Shown piece by piece: positions 1 to 7,287 of a stretch of DNA of 38,106 nucleotides. This stretch comes from Planctomycetota bacterium. GTDB lineage: Bacteria > Planctomycetota > Planctomycetia > Pirellulales > UBA1268. A program made the translations under genes and the position numbers. The first letter of the stretch is position 1, and the number at the start of each line of letters is the position of its first letter. The notes beneath the pieces are model-generated. The model made no database searches. It worked only from the letters and a program-made list of their open reading frames with translations, and was not told the origin of the DNA. The stretch lies in the NCBI GenBank assembly GCA_016872555.1, contig VGZO01000042.1, positions 1 through 38,106 on the forward strand, read 5' to 3'.

Positions 1-61
1 CTGGATCAGGATTTCCAATGCAGGTCAATTGGAGGTCGGCAATTCCTTGAGGAGTACGCTT

Positions 62-325
62 GTGAAGAAACTGATGTCGATCGCGGCCGTCTGCGCTGTG
101 TTGTTCGTGGCGATGGGGGCCGGCCCCGAGGGTGAGAAGGACAAGGGCGTTTTGGAGAAGTTGGGATTCGAACTCGTCATGCCCGCAAAGGTCATGCCTG
201 GTGCTCCGCAGCAACTCAGAATCACGAAGAAGACCCTGAAAAAGCTCGAAGAGCTGATGGCGCAGGGCAAGGGCGTGGCCGTCTCCGACGGCGGTGAACT
301 CGAGATCGTCGTGATCGAGAAATAA
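62..325 (+). CDS. Small exported protein of unknown function
   Basis: An 87-residue protein that I do not recognise. I chose the GTG start at 62 because GAGGAG at 49-54 lies seven bases upstream; a TTG at 29 and an ATG at 74 are in the same frame. The N-terminus has lysines followed by a hydrophobic stretch (about residues 5-19, ending near AMGAG), which looks like a signal peptide or membrane anchor. The mature part is charged and lysine-rich (KKTLKKLEELMAQ) and ends in a short hydrophobic strand (ELEIVVIEK). A strong intrinsic terminator begins 12 bases after the stop, so this is probably the last or only gene of its transcript. The secretion call is inference from the N-terminus; the role is unknown. 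Confidence 0.6.
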   Translation: MKKLMSIAAVCAVLFVAMGAGPEGEKDKGVLEKLGFELVMPAKVMPGAPQQLRITKKTLKKLEELMAQGKGVAVSDGGELEIVVIEK

Positions 326-337
326 CTCGCTCATCTG

Positions 338-378
338 GATCGGCCGCGCTGGGACCCCAGCGCGGCCGATCTTTTTTT
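338..378 (+). terminator. Rho-independent terminator
   Basis: The 16-base arm GATCGGCCGCGCTGGG (338-353) is perfectly complementary to 356-371, with only two bases between the arms. Seven T follow at 372-378. It sits just after the stop of the small exported protein at 325 and is the clearest intrinsic terminator in the window. It would also help insulate that gene from the convergent toxin gene that ends at 388. Confidence 0.9.
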
Positions 379-387
379 CTTCCCGCG

Positions 388-828
388 TCAGCGGCGGCGT
401 GAGACGGGCATGACCCTCACGCTTGACCGGTCGACGTGCGCGATGAACGGTGGCGGCCTCGAGACCGCGATCCGTTCGATCTTCGGGAGTTGCCGCACCC
501 ATGTGTCGGAGGCTTCCGCGCTCGACAAGTGGCCGGCAGTCAGAACGAACGCCCGGATACGTGCAGCCAGAAGGGCCTCTCGCTGGATTCGCCTGTGGCG
601 GATTCTTTTGTCGTTGGTCAGAACGACCCATCCCCTGGAGCCGACGACTGGCAGCCAGCCTTCGTCGGGAATGTCGTCCGCAAAGTGGTCGGAGTGGCGC
701 TCGACGACTGCCCCCGCTGCCGTCAACGCGGCCACGAGCGTCCTCGAATTGGTGCACCGGTCGAGAAAGAAGACGACTTTCGGCCTACGCCGCGCGGCTC
801 TCGTACCGGATCGCTTCTTCGACTGCAT
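388..828 (-). CDS. VapC45-like PIN-domain toxin
   Basis: A 146-residue PIN-like protein of the VapC45 (PIN_10) kind, expected to be a metal-dependent ribonuclease toxin. The family pattern is visible: an early FFLDRC with the first acidic residue, then DIPDEGWLPVVG, then the very typical RGWVVLTNDKRIRHR with a second acidic residue, a RAFVLTAGHLS strand, and the terminal PPPFIAHV. I use the ATG at 828, which overlaps the antitoxin gene by 44 bases; a GTG at 873 is in frame but would overlap by 89. The basic leader before the PIN core (residues 2-17) is unusual. The gene lies downstream of a MerR-HTH/DUF433 protein in one transcript, the usual order for this toxin-antitoxin family. Toxicity is inferred from the family. 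Confidence 0.8.
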   Translation of the reverse strand: MQSKKRSGTRAARRRPKVVFFLDRCTNSRTLVAALTAAGAVVERHSDHFADDIPDEGWLPVVGSRGWVVLTNDKRIRHRRIQREALLAARIRAFVLTAGHLSSAEASDTWVRQLPKIERIAVSRPPPFIAHVDRSSVRVMPVSRRR

Positions 829-1495
829 CCGTATCCAGTCCCATGTCCGCGGCGATATCCCTCGGCGAATCACCTGCCAGGAATCGTTCCGCGACGATGG
901 CCGTCGGCATGCCGGTACCTGTCAGACATGGTCGCCCGAACTGTACGCGCGGATCGATGAAGACGGTCCGCCGACCGGGCTCCTCCCGGCTGGTCGTGAA
1001 GGGATAAAGCCGGACCGCTGCGCCTCGTGCATCGCGCTCGATTCGATCGAGGTGGCTGATGAGACACGCCTTCATGGCCATCTGGCCCTGATCGGACACA
1101 TCGACCAGTTCCCCGTAGCGCTCGACGAAGAGATTCGTTCCGTCGGTTTGCATCTCGACGTCGGCAAGCGGATGGCTGCTCTTGAACCTGCGGCGCAGGT
1201 AATCGACAGCCTTGCGGACCTCGACGAGCCTGACGCCGTGATCACGTCGAATCGCACTCAGAACGTGGAGCTCAACGAGGTTTCGAAAGGACAACGAACG
1301 GCTGCTGGGGTCTGCGATATGGATCACGGGCGCGAAGAGTTTTCGACGGTCCTCGACTGTCGGATATCGTCTGCCGAGAACCCACGAGCGAACGGTGGCC
1401 TGGGGCACTCGAATCAGATGGGCCACCTCGGGGATCGAGTACGCGGGCAACTCGACCGGATCGCGGCCGCGGTAAATGTCGAAGACTCGTGCCAC
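785..1495 (-). CDS. VapB45-like antitoxin (MerR-type HTH + DUF433)
   Basis: A 236-residue protein with a MerR-like winged helix at the N-terminus (YSIPEVAHLIRVPQATVRSW, about residues 19-38) and a DUF433 domain at the C-terminus (about 175-232), recognised by FIDPRVQFGRPCLTGTGMPT and the helix EEAIRYE. This pairing is the known antitoxin partner of VapC45 toxins: the HTH should autoregulate the operon and the DUF433 part should bind the toxin. The GTG at 1495 is preceded by GGAGGA ten bases upstream. The stop lies inside the start region of the toxin gene, so the two are translationally coupled. A promoter with near-consensus boxes lies 26 bases upstream. G+C is lower than in the surrounding core, compatible with acquisition as a module. 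Confidence 0.8.
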   Translation of the reverse strand: MARVFDIYRGRDPVELPAYSIPEVAHLIRVPQATVRSWVLGRRYPTVEDRRKLFAPVIHIADPSSRSLSFRNLVELHVLSAIRRDHGVRLVEVRKAVDYLRRRFKSSHPLADVEMQTDGTNLFVERYGELVDVSDQGQMAMKACLISHLDRIERDARGAAVRLYPFTTSREEPGRRTVFIDPRVQFGRPCLTGTGMPTAIVAERFLAGDSPRDIAADMGLDTDAVEEAIRYESRAA

Positions 1496-1520
1496 GAAGT
1501 CGCGATCCTCCGTGTGCCAG

Positions 1521-1548
1521 ACTAGAAACGGACGGGCCGGGTGGTCAA
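1521..1548 (-). promoter_or_regulatory. Candidate sigma70-type promoter of the toxin-antitoxin operon
   Basis: Read on the minus strand, TTGACC (1548-1543, five of six matches to the -35 consensus) is followed after 16 bases by TCTAGT (1526-1521, four of six matches to the -10). The antitoxin start codon is 26 bases further on with GGAGGA in between. The spacing and position are good. No operator palindrome for the MerR-type antitoxin is obvious to me. Confidence 0.5.
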
Positions 1549-1612
1549 GCGGATGCGCGCTGGCGACATTCGAACCGAGCTTCCATGAAACGGCTCGCGT
1601 TTCTCCTGCTCG

Positions 1613-2746
1613 CTACACCTTCTCCCAGCGGTGGCTCCGCGCACTGGCCAGCACCGCGTCGCAGACCTTCTGGGTGTCGAGGGCTTCGCGGAAGGTGGGG
1701 TGGGCCGGCTGCTTCTTGGCGTAGGCCTCGAGGAAGTCGGCCACCTGGTGGACGAACGAGTGCTCGTAGCCGATCGCCAGGCCCGGCACCCACCACTTGC
1801 CCATGTAGGGATGGTCGCCGTCGGTGACGTGGACGCTCTTCCAACCGCGCTCCGGGCCGGCGTCGGCGTAGTCGAAGACCTGCAGCCGGTGGAGATCGTG
1901 GAGATCCCACTTGAGGCTCATCTTCTCGCCGTTGATCTCGAACGTGTACAGCGCCTTGTGGCCGCGCGCGTAGCGGGTGCTCTCGAACAGCCCGAGCGAG
2001 CCGTTGGCGAAGTGGCAGAGAAACGAGCAGGCGTCGTCGATCGTCACCGGCTCGACCTTGCCGGTGAGCTGGTGCTTCCGCTCCTTGACGAACGTCTCGG
2101 TCATCGCCGTGACGTCGCGGACCTGGCCGTTGATCCAGATCGCGGTGTCGATGCAGTGCGCCAGCAGGTCGCCGGTCACGCCGCTGCCGGCGGCGGCCGC
2201 GTCGAGGCGCCACAGCGCCGTGCCCCCTTGGGGGAGGTCGGCCGAGATCGTCCAGTCCTGGAGGAAGTTGGCGCGGTAGTGGAAGATCCGCCCCAGGCGC
2301 CCGGCGTCGACGAGCTGCTTGGCGAACGTGACCGCGGGGATCCGGCGGTAGTTGTACCAGACGGTGTTCGGCACGCCTGCCTTCTCCACCGCCGCCACCA
2401 TCGTCTCCCCCTCGGCGACGTTCATCGACAGCGGCTTCTCGCAGAGGATCGCCTTGCCGTGCCGCGCCGCCTCGGTGGCGATCTCGGCGTGGAGGTTGTT
2501 GGGCGTGCAGATGTCGACCGCGTCGATGTCGTCGGCGGCGACGAGCTTCCGCCAGTCGCTCTCGACGCGGCCGTAGCCCCAGCGCTGGGCGAAGGCGGTG
2601 GCCTTCTCGACGTCGCGGGCCGCCACCGCCTGGAGGACCGGCAGGTACTCGAGGTCGAAGAAGTCCTTGACGCGGTTGTAGCCGTTGGAGTGGGCACGGC
2701 CCATGAAGCCGTAGCCGATCATGCCGATGCGGAGGGGCTTGGCCAT
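1613..2746 (-). CDS. Gfo/Idh/MocA family NAD(P)-dependent dehydrogenase
   Basis: A 377-residue cytoplasmic oxidoreductase of the Gfo/Idh/MocA family, which oxidises or epimerises sugars and inositols with NAD(P). A Rossmann fold starts at once: [17 protein letters not shown] carries the GxGxxG-type loop at residues 11-16. [11 protein letters not shown] and the family hallmark CEKPLS follow; the lysine of that motif is the catalytic one. The C-terminal alpha/beta domain includes [15 protein letters not shown], with the expected Asp/His. No signal peptide is seen. The ATG at 2746 has GAGGA upstream; the frame stays open further upstream, but that part overlaps the neighbouring gene and is non-coding. 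It is the last gene of a three-gene minus-strand set, 47 bases after a TIM-barrel epimerase-like protein. The substrate cannot be read from sequence. Confidence 0.9.
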   Translation of the reverse strand: MAKPLRIGMIGYGFMGRAHSNGYNRVKDFFDLEYLPVLQAVAARDVEKATAFAQRWGYGRVESDWRKLVAADDIDAVDICTPNNLHAEIATEAARHGKAILCEKPLSMNVAEGETMVAAVEKAGVPNTVWYNYRRIPAVTFAKQLVDAGRLGRIFHYRANFLQDWTISADLPQGGTALWRLDAAAAGSGVTGDLLAHCIDTAIWINGQVRDVTAMTETFVKERKHQLTGKVEPVTIDDACSFLCHFANGSLGLFESTRYARGHKALYTFEINGEKMSLKWDLHDLHRLQVFDYADAGPERGWKSVHVTDGDHPYMGKWWVPGLAIGYEHSFVHQVADFLEAYAKKQPAHPTFREALDTQKVCDAVLASARSHRWEKV

Positions 2747-2793
2747 CTGCGTGGTCCTCGGAATGGATGCCTGAACAGGGGGCCGGGGGACGG

Positions 2794-3828
2794 TCAGTCC
2801 CAGCCGTGGGCGTCGCGGACGGCGAGCATCGTCCGCAGGATCGTGTTCCAGGTGGCGGGGTTCTCGAGTGTGGCGTTGGGGAACATGCAGCCGTCCCAGC
2901 AGACGTGGCGGATCCCGCGCTCGGCCGCCCCCTCGAGCCACTGGCCCGCGCAGGCGACGATGTCGAGCTTGCCGGCCGGATCGTCGGCCCGGCAGTGCTT
3001 CCCCGTCTTGTCGTGGGAGCCGGCGCCGTGGACCTCGCCGTCGTTTTGGGCGACGTGGAAGTCGATCGTCCAGGGACGGAGCCGCTCGGTGAGCTGGCGG
3101 TAGGCCGATTGGAACTCGGCCGGCGAGTAGCCCTGGCGGAGCAGGGCGTGCTCGGGGGCGTTGTAGCCCATCAGATACAGGTAGGTGTGGGCGAGGTCGC
3201 ACTGGAACCCGAGCGACCCCGGCATGTCGACCGCCTCGAGGAGGTCGACCATGTCCTTCCAGGAGTGCATGCCCGCCCAGCAGATCTCCCCCTCGGCGGC
3301 GAGACGCTCGCCATGGGCGGCGGCCACGATCGCCGCCTCGCGGAACGTGGCGGCGATCGTGCGCGTGTGCTCGGCGGGGTGCTCGCGCCACCGGGCGATG
3401 CCGAACTCCGCCGAGTCGATCCGGATCACGCCGTAGTGGCGGATGCCGTGGTCGTTGAAGATCGCGGCGATCCGGCAGGCTTTCTTGACGGCGTTGATGA
3501 ACTTCGCCCGCTGCACCGGGCTGCCCATCGCCGAATCGCCCACGGTGCCCGGCCAGATCGGGGCGACGAGCGACCCGACGACGAAGCCGTGCGAGGCGAT
3601 CAGGTCGGCGGTCCGGCGGAGCTGGTCGTCGGAGGCGTCGGGATCGGTGTGGGGGTGGAAGAGGAAGTAGTCGATGCCGTCGAAGCGGCGGCCGTCGACG
3701 CTCGCCGCCGCGGTCAAGTGAAGCATCCGCTCCAGGCTGATCGGCGGTTCCTGGCCGGGATCGGTCCCCTTGCCGACCAGTCCCGGCCACATCGCGTTGT
3801 GGAGCTTGGGGTAGGCGTGGCTCGGCAT
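2794..3828 (-). CDS. Sugar phosphate isomerase/epimerase-like TIM barrel
   Basis: A 344-residue protein of the xylose isomerase-like/AP endonuclease 2 TIM-barrel superfamily. Segments typical of the barrel are [14 protein letters not shown], the Glu-containing strand [27 protein letters not shown] with an Asp-x-x-His pair, and [13 protein letters not shown] with a His near the C-terminal face; these probably bind a divalent metal. No signal peptide. I prefer the ATG at 3828 because GAGAGG lies about nine bases upstream; a GTG at 3837 is also in frame. It sits between a cupin isomerase-like gene and a Gfo/Idh/MocA dehydrogenase, a grouping common for uptake and conversion of unusual sugars or inositols. 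The exact reaction is unknown. Confidence 0.8.
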   Translation of the reverse strand: MPSHAYPKLHNAMWPGLVGKGTDPGQEPPISLERMLHLTAAASVDGRRFDGIDYFLFHPHTDPDASDDQLRRTADLIASHGFVVGSLVAPIWPGTVGDSAMGSPVQRAKFINAVKKACRIAAIFNDHGIRHYGVIRIDSAEFGIARWREHPAEHTRTIAATFREAAIVAAAHGERLAAEGEICWAGMHSWKDMVDLLEAVDMPGSLGFQCDLAHTYLYLMGYNAPEHALLRQGYSPAEFQSAYRQLTERLRPWTIDFHVAQNDGEVHGAGSHDKTGKHCRADDPAGKLDIVACAGQWLEGAAERGIRHVCWDGCMFPNATLENPATWNTILRTMLAVRDAHGWD

Positions 3829-3902
3829 CGGGGGCACCTCTCAACTCGGGGAACGGGGCGCTCGGTGAAGGGACGTGACGACGGGAACGGGAGCCGGTTC
3901 GG

Positions 3903-5162
3903 TCACCATTGGCGGCCGGTCTTCGGGCAATCGGCATGGACGTCGGGGCCGAAGTAGCGCAGGGAGACGAGCGGCCCCGGCCCGGTGTTCACCACCTCGT
4001 AGCCCTCGGCGGCGGCACTGGCCGAGATGAATAACTCGTCGGCGGTCATCTGGCCGAAGCGGACGAGCGTCGGAGTGGCGACGGTGTGGCCGCCGACCGT
4101 GCCCTCCCCCTGGACGGTGATCCAGCCGCTGGCGCCGGCGTCCTTGATCGTGATCCGCGCTCCCGGCTCGAGCGTGAGCTCCTTGGCGCTGAACAGCTGC
4201 CGGCCGTCGACCTCGCCGTAGACGATCCAGCGGTCCTCGGCACCGGCGCTCGAGCGCGAGGCGTCGAGGATCGGTTCGAGGTAGTTGGCTTGCTTGAAGT
4301 GGGTGTCGACGTTCTTGTCCCAATCGAGCTGGCCGATGATGAAGTCGAGGTCGTGGTGCTTCTCCTTCGGCATGTCCTTGACCAGCAGGCTCCACGGCAC
4401 CGCCCGCCCCTCGACGAGCGACTGGAACATGCCGAACACGTCGCTCCCCCACTGCGGCTCGTAGGTGAGCAGCGAGCCCGGGGCGTGGAGGACTCCCGGC
4501 GGGATCAGCCAGCCGGTGCCGCGCTTCAGGCGGTAGGCCTTGGCGAGATCGATGATCCCGTTGTCGCCCCGGTTCCAGTTCTCGAGGCACCTCCGCACGT
4601 CCTCCTTCGTGGTCCCCGGCTCGAGGCCCATGAAGGTGTAGGGGAAGTTGTTGTCGCAGTTGTTGTACTGCGGCGGGAAGTAGTAGCTCTCGGGCTTCCC
4701 CTCCTGGCCGACGAGCTTGGCGTCTTCGAACGACTGGTGCATGTGGTGGGGGATCGGCCCCATGTTGTCGAAGAACTTCGAATACACCGGCCACTTGCGG
4801 TAGGTGTCCCAGATACCCCTGCCGACGAGCTTCGCCTTCCCCTCGGCGACCGCGTCGCGGAGCAGGAACCGCTCCCCCTCGAACACGCACCACGAGAGCC
4901 CCTCGTCGGGCGTGCGGTTCTCGTTTGCCGCCTCGGTGGTGCTCGCGAACCAGCGCTCGTCGATGCCGCCGCGATCGAGGCCGTAGGCGTAGTAGTCGTC
5001 GGGGTGGAGGCGGACGCGCTTCCCGGGATGGAGGAAGCTCCGCGGGACCCACGTCGGCGACAGGCGGAGCATCCCGCGGCCGGCGTCGAGCGCCCGGTCG
5101 AGGGCCCTGGGCAGGTTCTTGGCGGCGGGGAGGACGGCGGACCGGTCACTGGCGACGGACAT
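3903..5162 (-). CDS. Cupin protein related to mannose-6-phosphate isomerase
   Basis: A 419-residue cytoplasmic protein with a bicupin layout like class I phosphomannose isomerases. A central [11 protein letters not shown] stretch could provide metal-binding His and Glu. [17 protein letters not shown] is a typical cupin second motif (Pro-x-Gly-x-x-His). The C-terminal third has a second cupin-like beta-sheet ([19 protein letters not shown], then [17 protein letters not shown]). The ATG at 5162 has AGGGGG upstream. It heads a minus-strand set with an epimerase-like TIM barrel and a Gfo/Idh/MocA dehydrogenase, so a role in sugar isomerisation is reasonable. True phosphomannose isomerase activity is not certain, because the first-cupin motifs differ from the classical enzyme. 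A long open frame on the opposite strand is a G+C shadow. Confidence 0.65.
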   Translation of the reverse strand: MSVASDRSAVLPAAKNLPRALDRALDAGRGMLRLSPTWVPRSFLHPGKRVRLHPDDYYAYGLDRGGIDERWFASTTEAANENRTPDEGLSWCVFEGERFLLRDAVAEGKAKLVGRGIWDTYRKWPVYSKFFDNMGPIPHHMHQSFEDAKLVGQEGKPESYYFPPQYNNCDNNFPYTFMGLEPGTTKEDVRRCLENWNRGDNGIIDLAKAYRLKRGTGWLIPPGVLHAPGSLLTYEPQWGSDVFGMFQSLVEGRAVPWSLLVKDMPKEKHHDLDFIIGQLDWDKNVDTHFKQANYLEPILDASRSSAGAEDRWIVYGEVDGRQLFSAKELTLEPGARITIKDAGASGWITVQGEGTVGGHTVATPTLVRFGQMTADELFISASAAAEGYEVVNTGPGPLVSLRYFGPDVHADCPKTGRQW

Positions 5163-5274
5163 GGAAAACCCCCTGGAAAACCGGCCGAAAGTGTGGCGAT
5201 GTTGTACGGCCCGCGCGCGAGGGCCGCAAGCCGCCGCCCCGCTCGCGACGCCGCCGCCGGGGAAGGCCGGACGC

Positions 5275-6084
5275 TCAGAAGAAGAACGGCAGCCCCTGCC
5301 GCGCGAACTCCTCCTTCTCCTTGGCGAGGAACTCGTCGCCGAGCCGGTCAAAGCCGCCGCCGGCGCGGAACTCCTCGAGGAACCGGTCGACCTCGGCCTT
5401 GAGGCGCTCGTCGCCCCGGCGCAGGCCGATCGCCCACGACTCGGCGCCGAAGATCTCGAGCACGGCCCGCGTGGTGTCGGGGTGACGGAGCTGGCTGCGG
5501 TACACCGACAGCGGGTCGTAGATGAAGGCGTCGGCCTTGCCCTGCGCCACCTCGAGCACGGCGGCCGCCTCCTTGTCGAGGACGAGGACCGTCGCCTTGG
5601 GGAGCGACGCGGTGGCGTAGGAATGGCCGATCGTCCCCTTCTTGACGGCCACCACCCGGCCGGGGGCGTCGAGGTCGGCGACGGAGCGCACCGGTGACTC
5701 GACCGCCACCAACAGCGCCAGCCCGCTCTTCATGTAGGGGGCCGAGAAGGCGATCGACTTGGCCCGCTCCGCCGTCGCCGTCATCGACGAGATGATGCAG
5801 TCGATCTTGCCGGTCTTGAGCGCGGGGATCAGGCCGTCGAAGGCGATGTTCTCGATCGTCACCGGCCGGCCGAGGTGGTTGCCGAGCGCTTCGGCCAGCC
5901 GGACGCTCAATCCCGCCGGCTTGCCGGCCGGATCGACCATCTCGAACGGCGGGTAAGCCAGCTCCATCCCGACGCGTAGCGGCGCCTGCCCGCGCGGCGC
6001 GCAGCCGCCCGTGAGCGTTACGGCGGCCAAGACCAGCGCCAGTGACCGGCGCGAGACGACGGCGGAGAGGGTGGCGTCGGGCAT
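5275..6084 (-). CDS. Family 3 solute-binding lipoprotein (amino-acid-type ABC transporter)
   Basis: A 269-residue periplasmic binding protein of the SBP_bac_3 family. The N-terminus has a hydrophobic stretch and the lipobox LTGGC (Cys28), so it should be a lipoprotein. Family signatures follow: LRVGMELAYPPFEMVDPAGK, FDGLIPALKTGKIDCIISSM (the usual GLIPAL-D pattern), TAERAKSIAFSAPY, and VAVKKGTIGHSYA. The C-terminal end (RFLEEFRAGGGFDRLGDEF) is also typical. Such proteins usually deliver polar amino acids to an ABC permease, but no permease or ATPase gene is adjacent; the flanking genes are a cupin and DUF72. It may use a distant transporter or act as a sensor. A TATCAT at 6139-6134 on the minus strand could be its -10 box. 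Confidence 0.85.
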   Translation of the reverse strand: MPDATLSAVVSRRSLALVLAAVTLTGGCAPRGQAPLRVGMELAYPPFEMVDPAGKPAGLSVRLAEALGNHLGRPVTIENIAFDGLIPALKTGKIDCIISSMTATAERAKSIAFSAPYMKSGLALLVAVESPVRSVADLDAPGRVVAVKKGTIGHSYATASLPKATVLVLDKEAAAVLEVAQGKADAFIYDPLSVYRSQLRHPDTTRAVLEIFGAESWAIGLRRGDERLKAEVDRFLEEFRAGGGFDRLGDEFLAKEKEEFARQGLPFFF

Positions 6085-6192
6085 CGGCAGGCGCTCCGGC
6101 GGGCGGGGGAACCGGCTCGGGCCGGGCGGGCCGATGATACCGTCCGCCGCGCTGCTCCCACGGGGCAGGATCGGGATCGACGGACGCGCCGC

Positions 6193-7200
6193 TCAGCCGT
6201 CGCGGCCCACGATCCGCCGCGCCAGTGCTTTCACCGACAGCGGCGCCGAGCCCTCGGCTTTGTTGTTGACCGTGATCAGCACCTCGGCGCCGCGGGCGGC
6301 GCGGGCCGCTGCCAGGTCGGCGAGCGCCGCCCGCGACTCCCGATCCTCGTCGACCAACCGGTCGAACGGGAAGTAGTGCTGCTTCGCCTCGTCGTAGGCC
6401 ATCCCGGCGTGGAGGTTCCAGCGGACCACCAGCGCCCCGGAGGACAACCCGCCGAGGCGCTCGACCTGCTCGGCGACCGGCGGCATCCGCGCGTGGACCG
6501 CGAGGCAGGGCACGGCACCGGCGTCGGCGAGGATCCGCACGCCGCCGGGGAGCAGGCACTGCGGGTCGCGGAACTCGATCGCGTAGCGGGGGCCGCGCGG
6601 CAGCACGGCGACGAAGGCGGCGATCCGCGCGGCGAGGCGCTCGGGATCGCGGGCCACACGCCCCAGCGGCGGGAACTGGAACACCAGCGCCCCCACCTTC
6701 CCCGCCAGCCCCTCGACCGCCGGCCGGACGAACGCCGCGGCGGCGGCGGCGCCGTCGAGGAACGAGGGATTGTCCCCCGCCGCCCCGCCGCGGAGCACCG
6801 GGTCGGTGAACGCCGCCGGCGCCTTGACGACGAACCGGAAGTCGTCGGGCACCTGCGCGGCGTAGCCGGCGAAGGCGTCGGCCGACAGCGGCGCGTAGAA
6901 CGTGCGGTCGAGGCTCACGGTGCGGAACAGCGGACAGGCGGCGTAGGCCGCCAGCCCCGCGCGCGCGAGGCGCTGCTCGCTCTCGGGCCGGCCCTCCCGG
7001 GGCGCGTAGACCAGCCCCGTCCAGCCGGGGAACGACCAGCTCGACGTGCCGAGCCGGATCGCCGCCGGCAGCGCCCGGGCCAGGGCAACGGCCTCCGCGT
7101 CGGCCGCCGCCGGCAGCACGGGCGCGGCGGAGGGGCGCGCACGGCTCCCGGCCGGGGCGGGATCGTCGTCGTCGAAGAAGGAGAGTTGGCGGGCGGGCAT
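6193..7200 (-). CDS. DUF72 family protein (YecE-like)
   Basis: A 335-residue member of the DUF72 family, a TIM-barrel family of unknown biochemical function. Signatures are IRLGTSSWSFPGWTGLVY (about 48-65), the RTFYAPLSADAF segment, FRFVVKAPAAFTDP, VGALVFQFPPL, YAIEFRDPQC, LVVRWNLHAG and VLITVNNKAEGSAP near the C-terminus. It has a low-complexity acidic/proline leader of about 45 residues (SFFDDDDPAPAG) also seen in other DUF72 proteins. The start lies inside the left arm of a 9-bp inverted repeat, and the gene is divergent from a D-lactate dehydrogenase-type gene 87 bases away. No function is assigned. Confidence 0.85.
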   Translation of the reverse strand: MPARQLSFFDDDDPAPAGSRARPSAAPVLPAAADAEAVALARALPAAIRLGTSSWSFPGWTGLVYAPREGRPESEQRLARAGLAAYAACPLFRTVSLDRTFYAPLSADAFAGYAAQVPDDFRFVVKAPAAFTDPVLRGGAAGDNPSFLDGAAAAAAFVRPAVEGLAGKVGALVFQFPPLGRVARDPERLAARIAAFVAVLPRGPRYAIEFRDPQCLLPGGVRILADAGAVPCLAVHARMPPVAEQVERLGGLSSGALVVRWNLHAGMAYDEAKQHYFPFDRLVDEDRESRAALADLAAARAARGAEVLITVNNKAEGSAPLSVKALARRIVGRDG

Positions 7201-7233
7201 CGCGCGACCCCGGGGACGGTCGCGATCATGCTA
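7199..7233. promoter_or_regulatory. Inverted repeat plus ATGCTAGC motif in a divergent promoter region
   Basis: ATCGCGACC (7199-7207) and GGTCGCGAT (7216-7224) form a perfect 9-bp inverted repeat with an 8-base centre. It overlaps the DUF72 start codon and is followed at 7226-7233 by ATGCTAGC, which reads GCTAGCAT toward DUF72 and contains the -10-like TAGCAT. A similar arrangement occurs at 37009-37037. It could be an operator or a 5-prime hairpin; this is inference. Confidence 0.35.
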
Positions 7234-7287
7234 GCTTTCCGCCGACGAAGCCCGCTGCCTCACCCGGCAGCGCGGCATACTGATGGC

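Noticed and set aside
1560-1612. Possible terminator hairpin after the Gfo/Idh/MocA gene (GAAACG-CGAGC-CGTTTC on the minus strand)
   Set aside because: Six base pairs only and no T-run; too weak to list.
4086-5402. Long open frame on the plus strand opposite the cupin gene
   Set aside because: Low-complexity, Arg/Val/Glu-rich shadow caused by high third-position G+C; the minus-strand cupin has recognisable motifs and a ribosome binding site.
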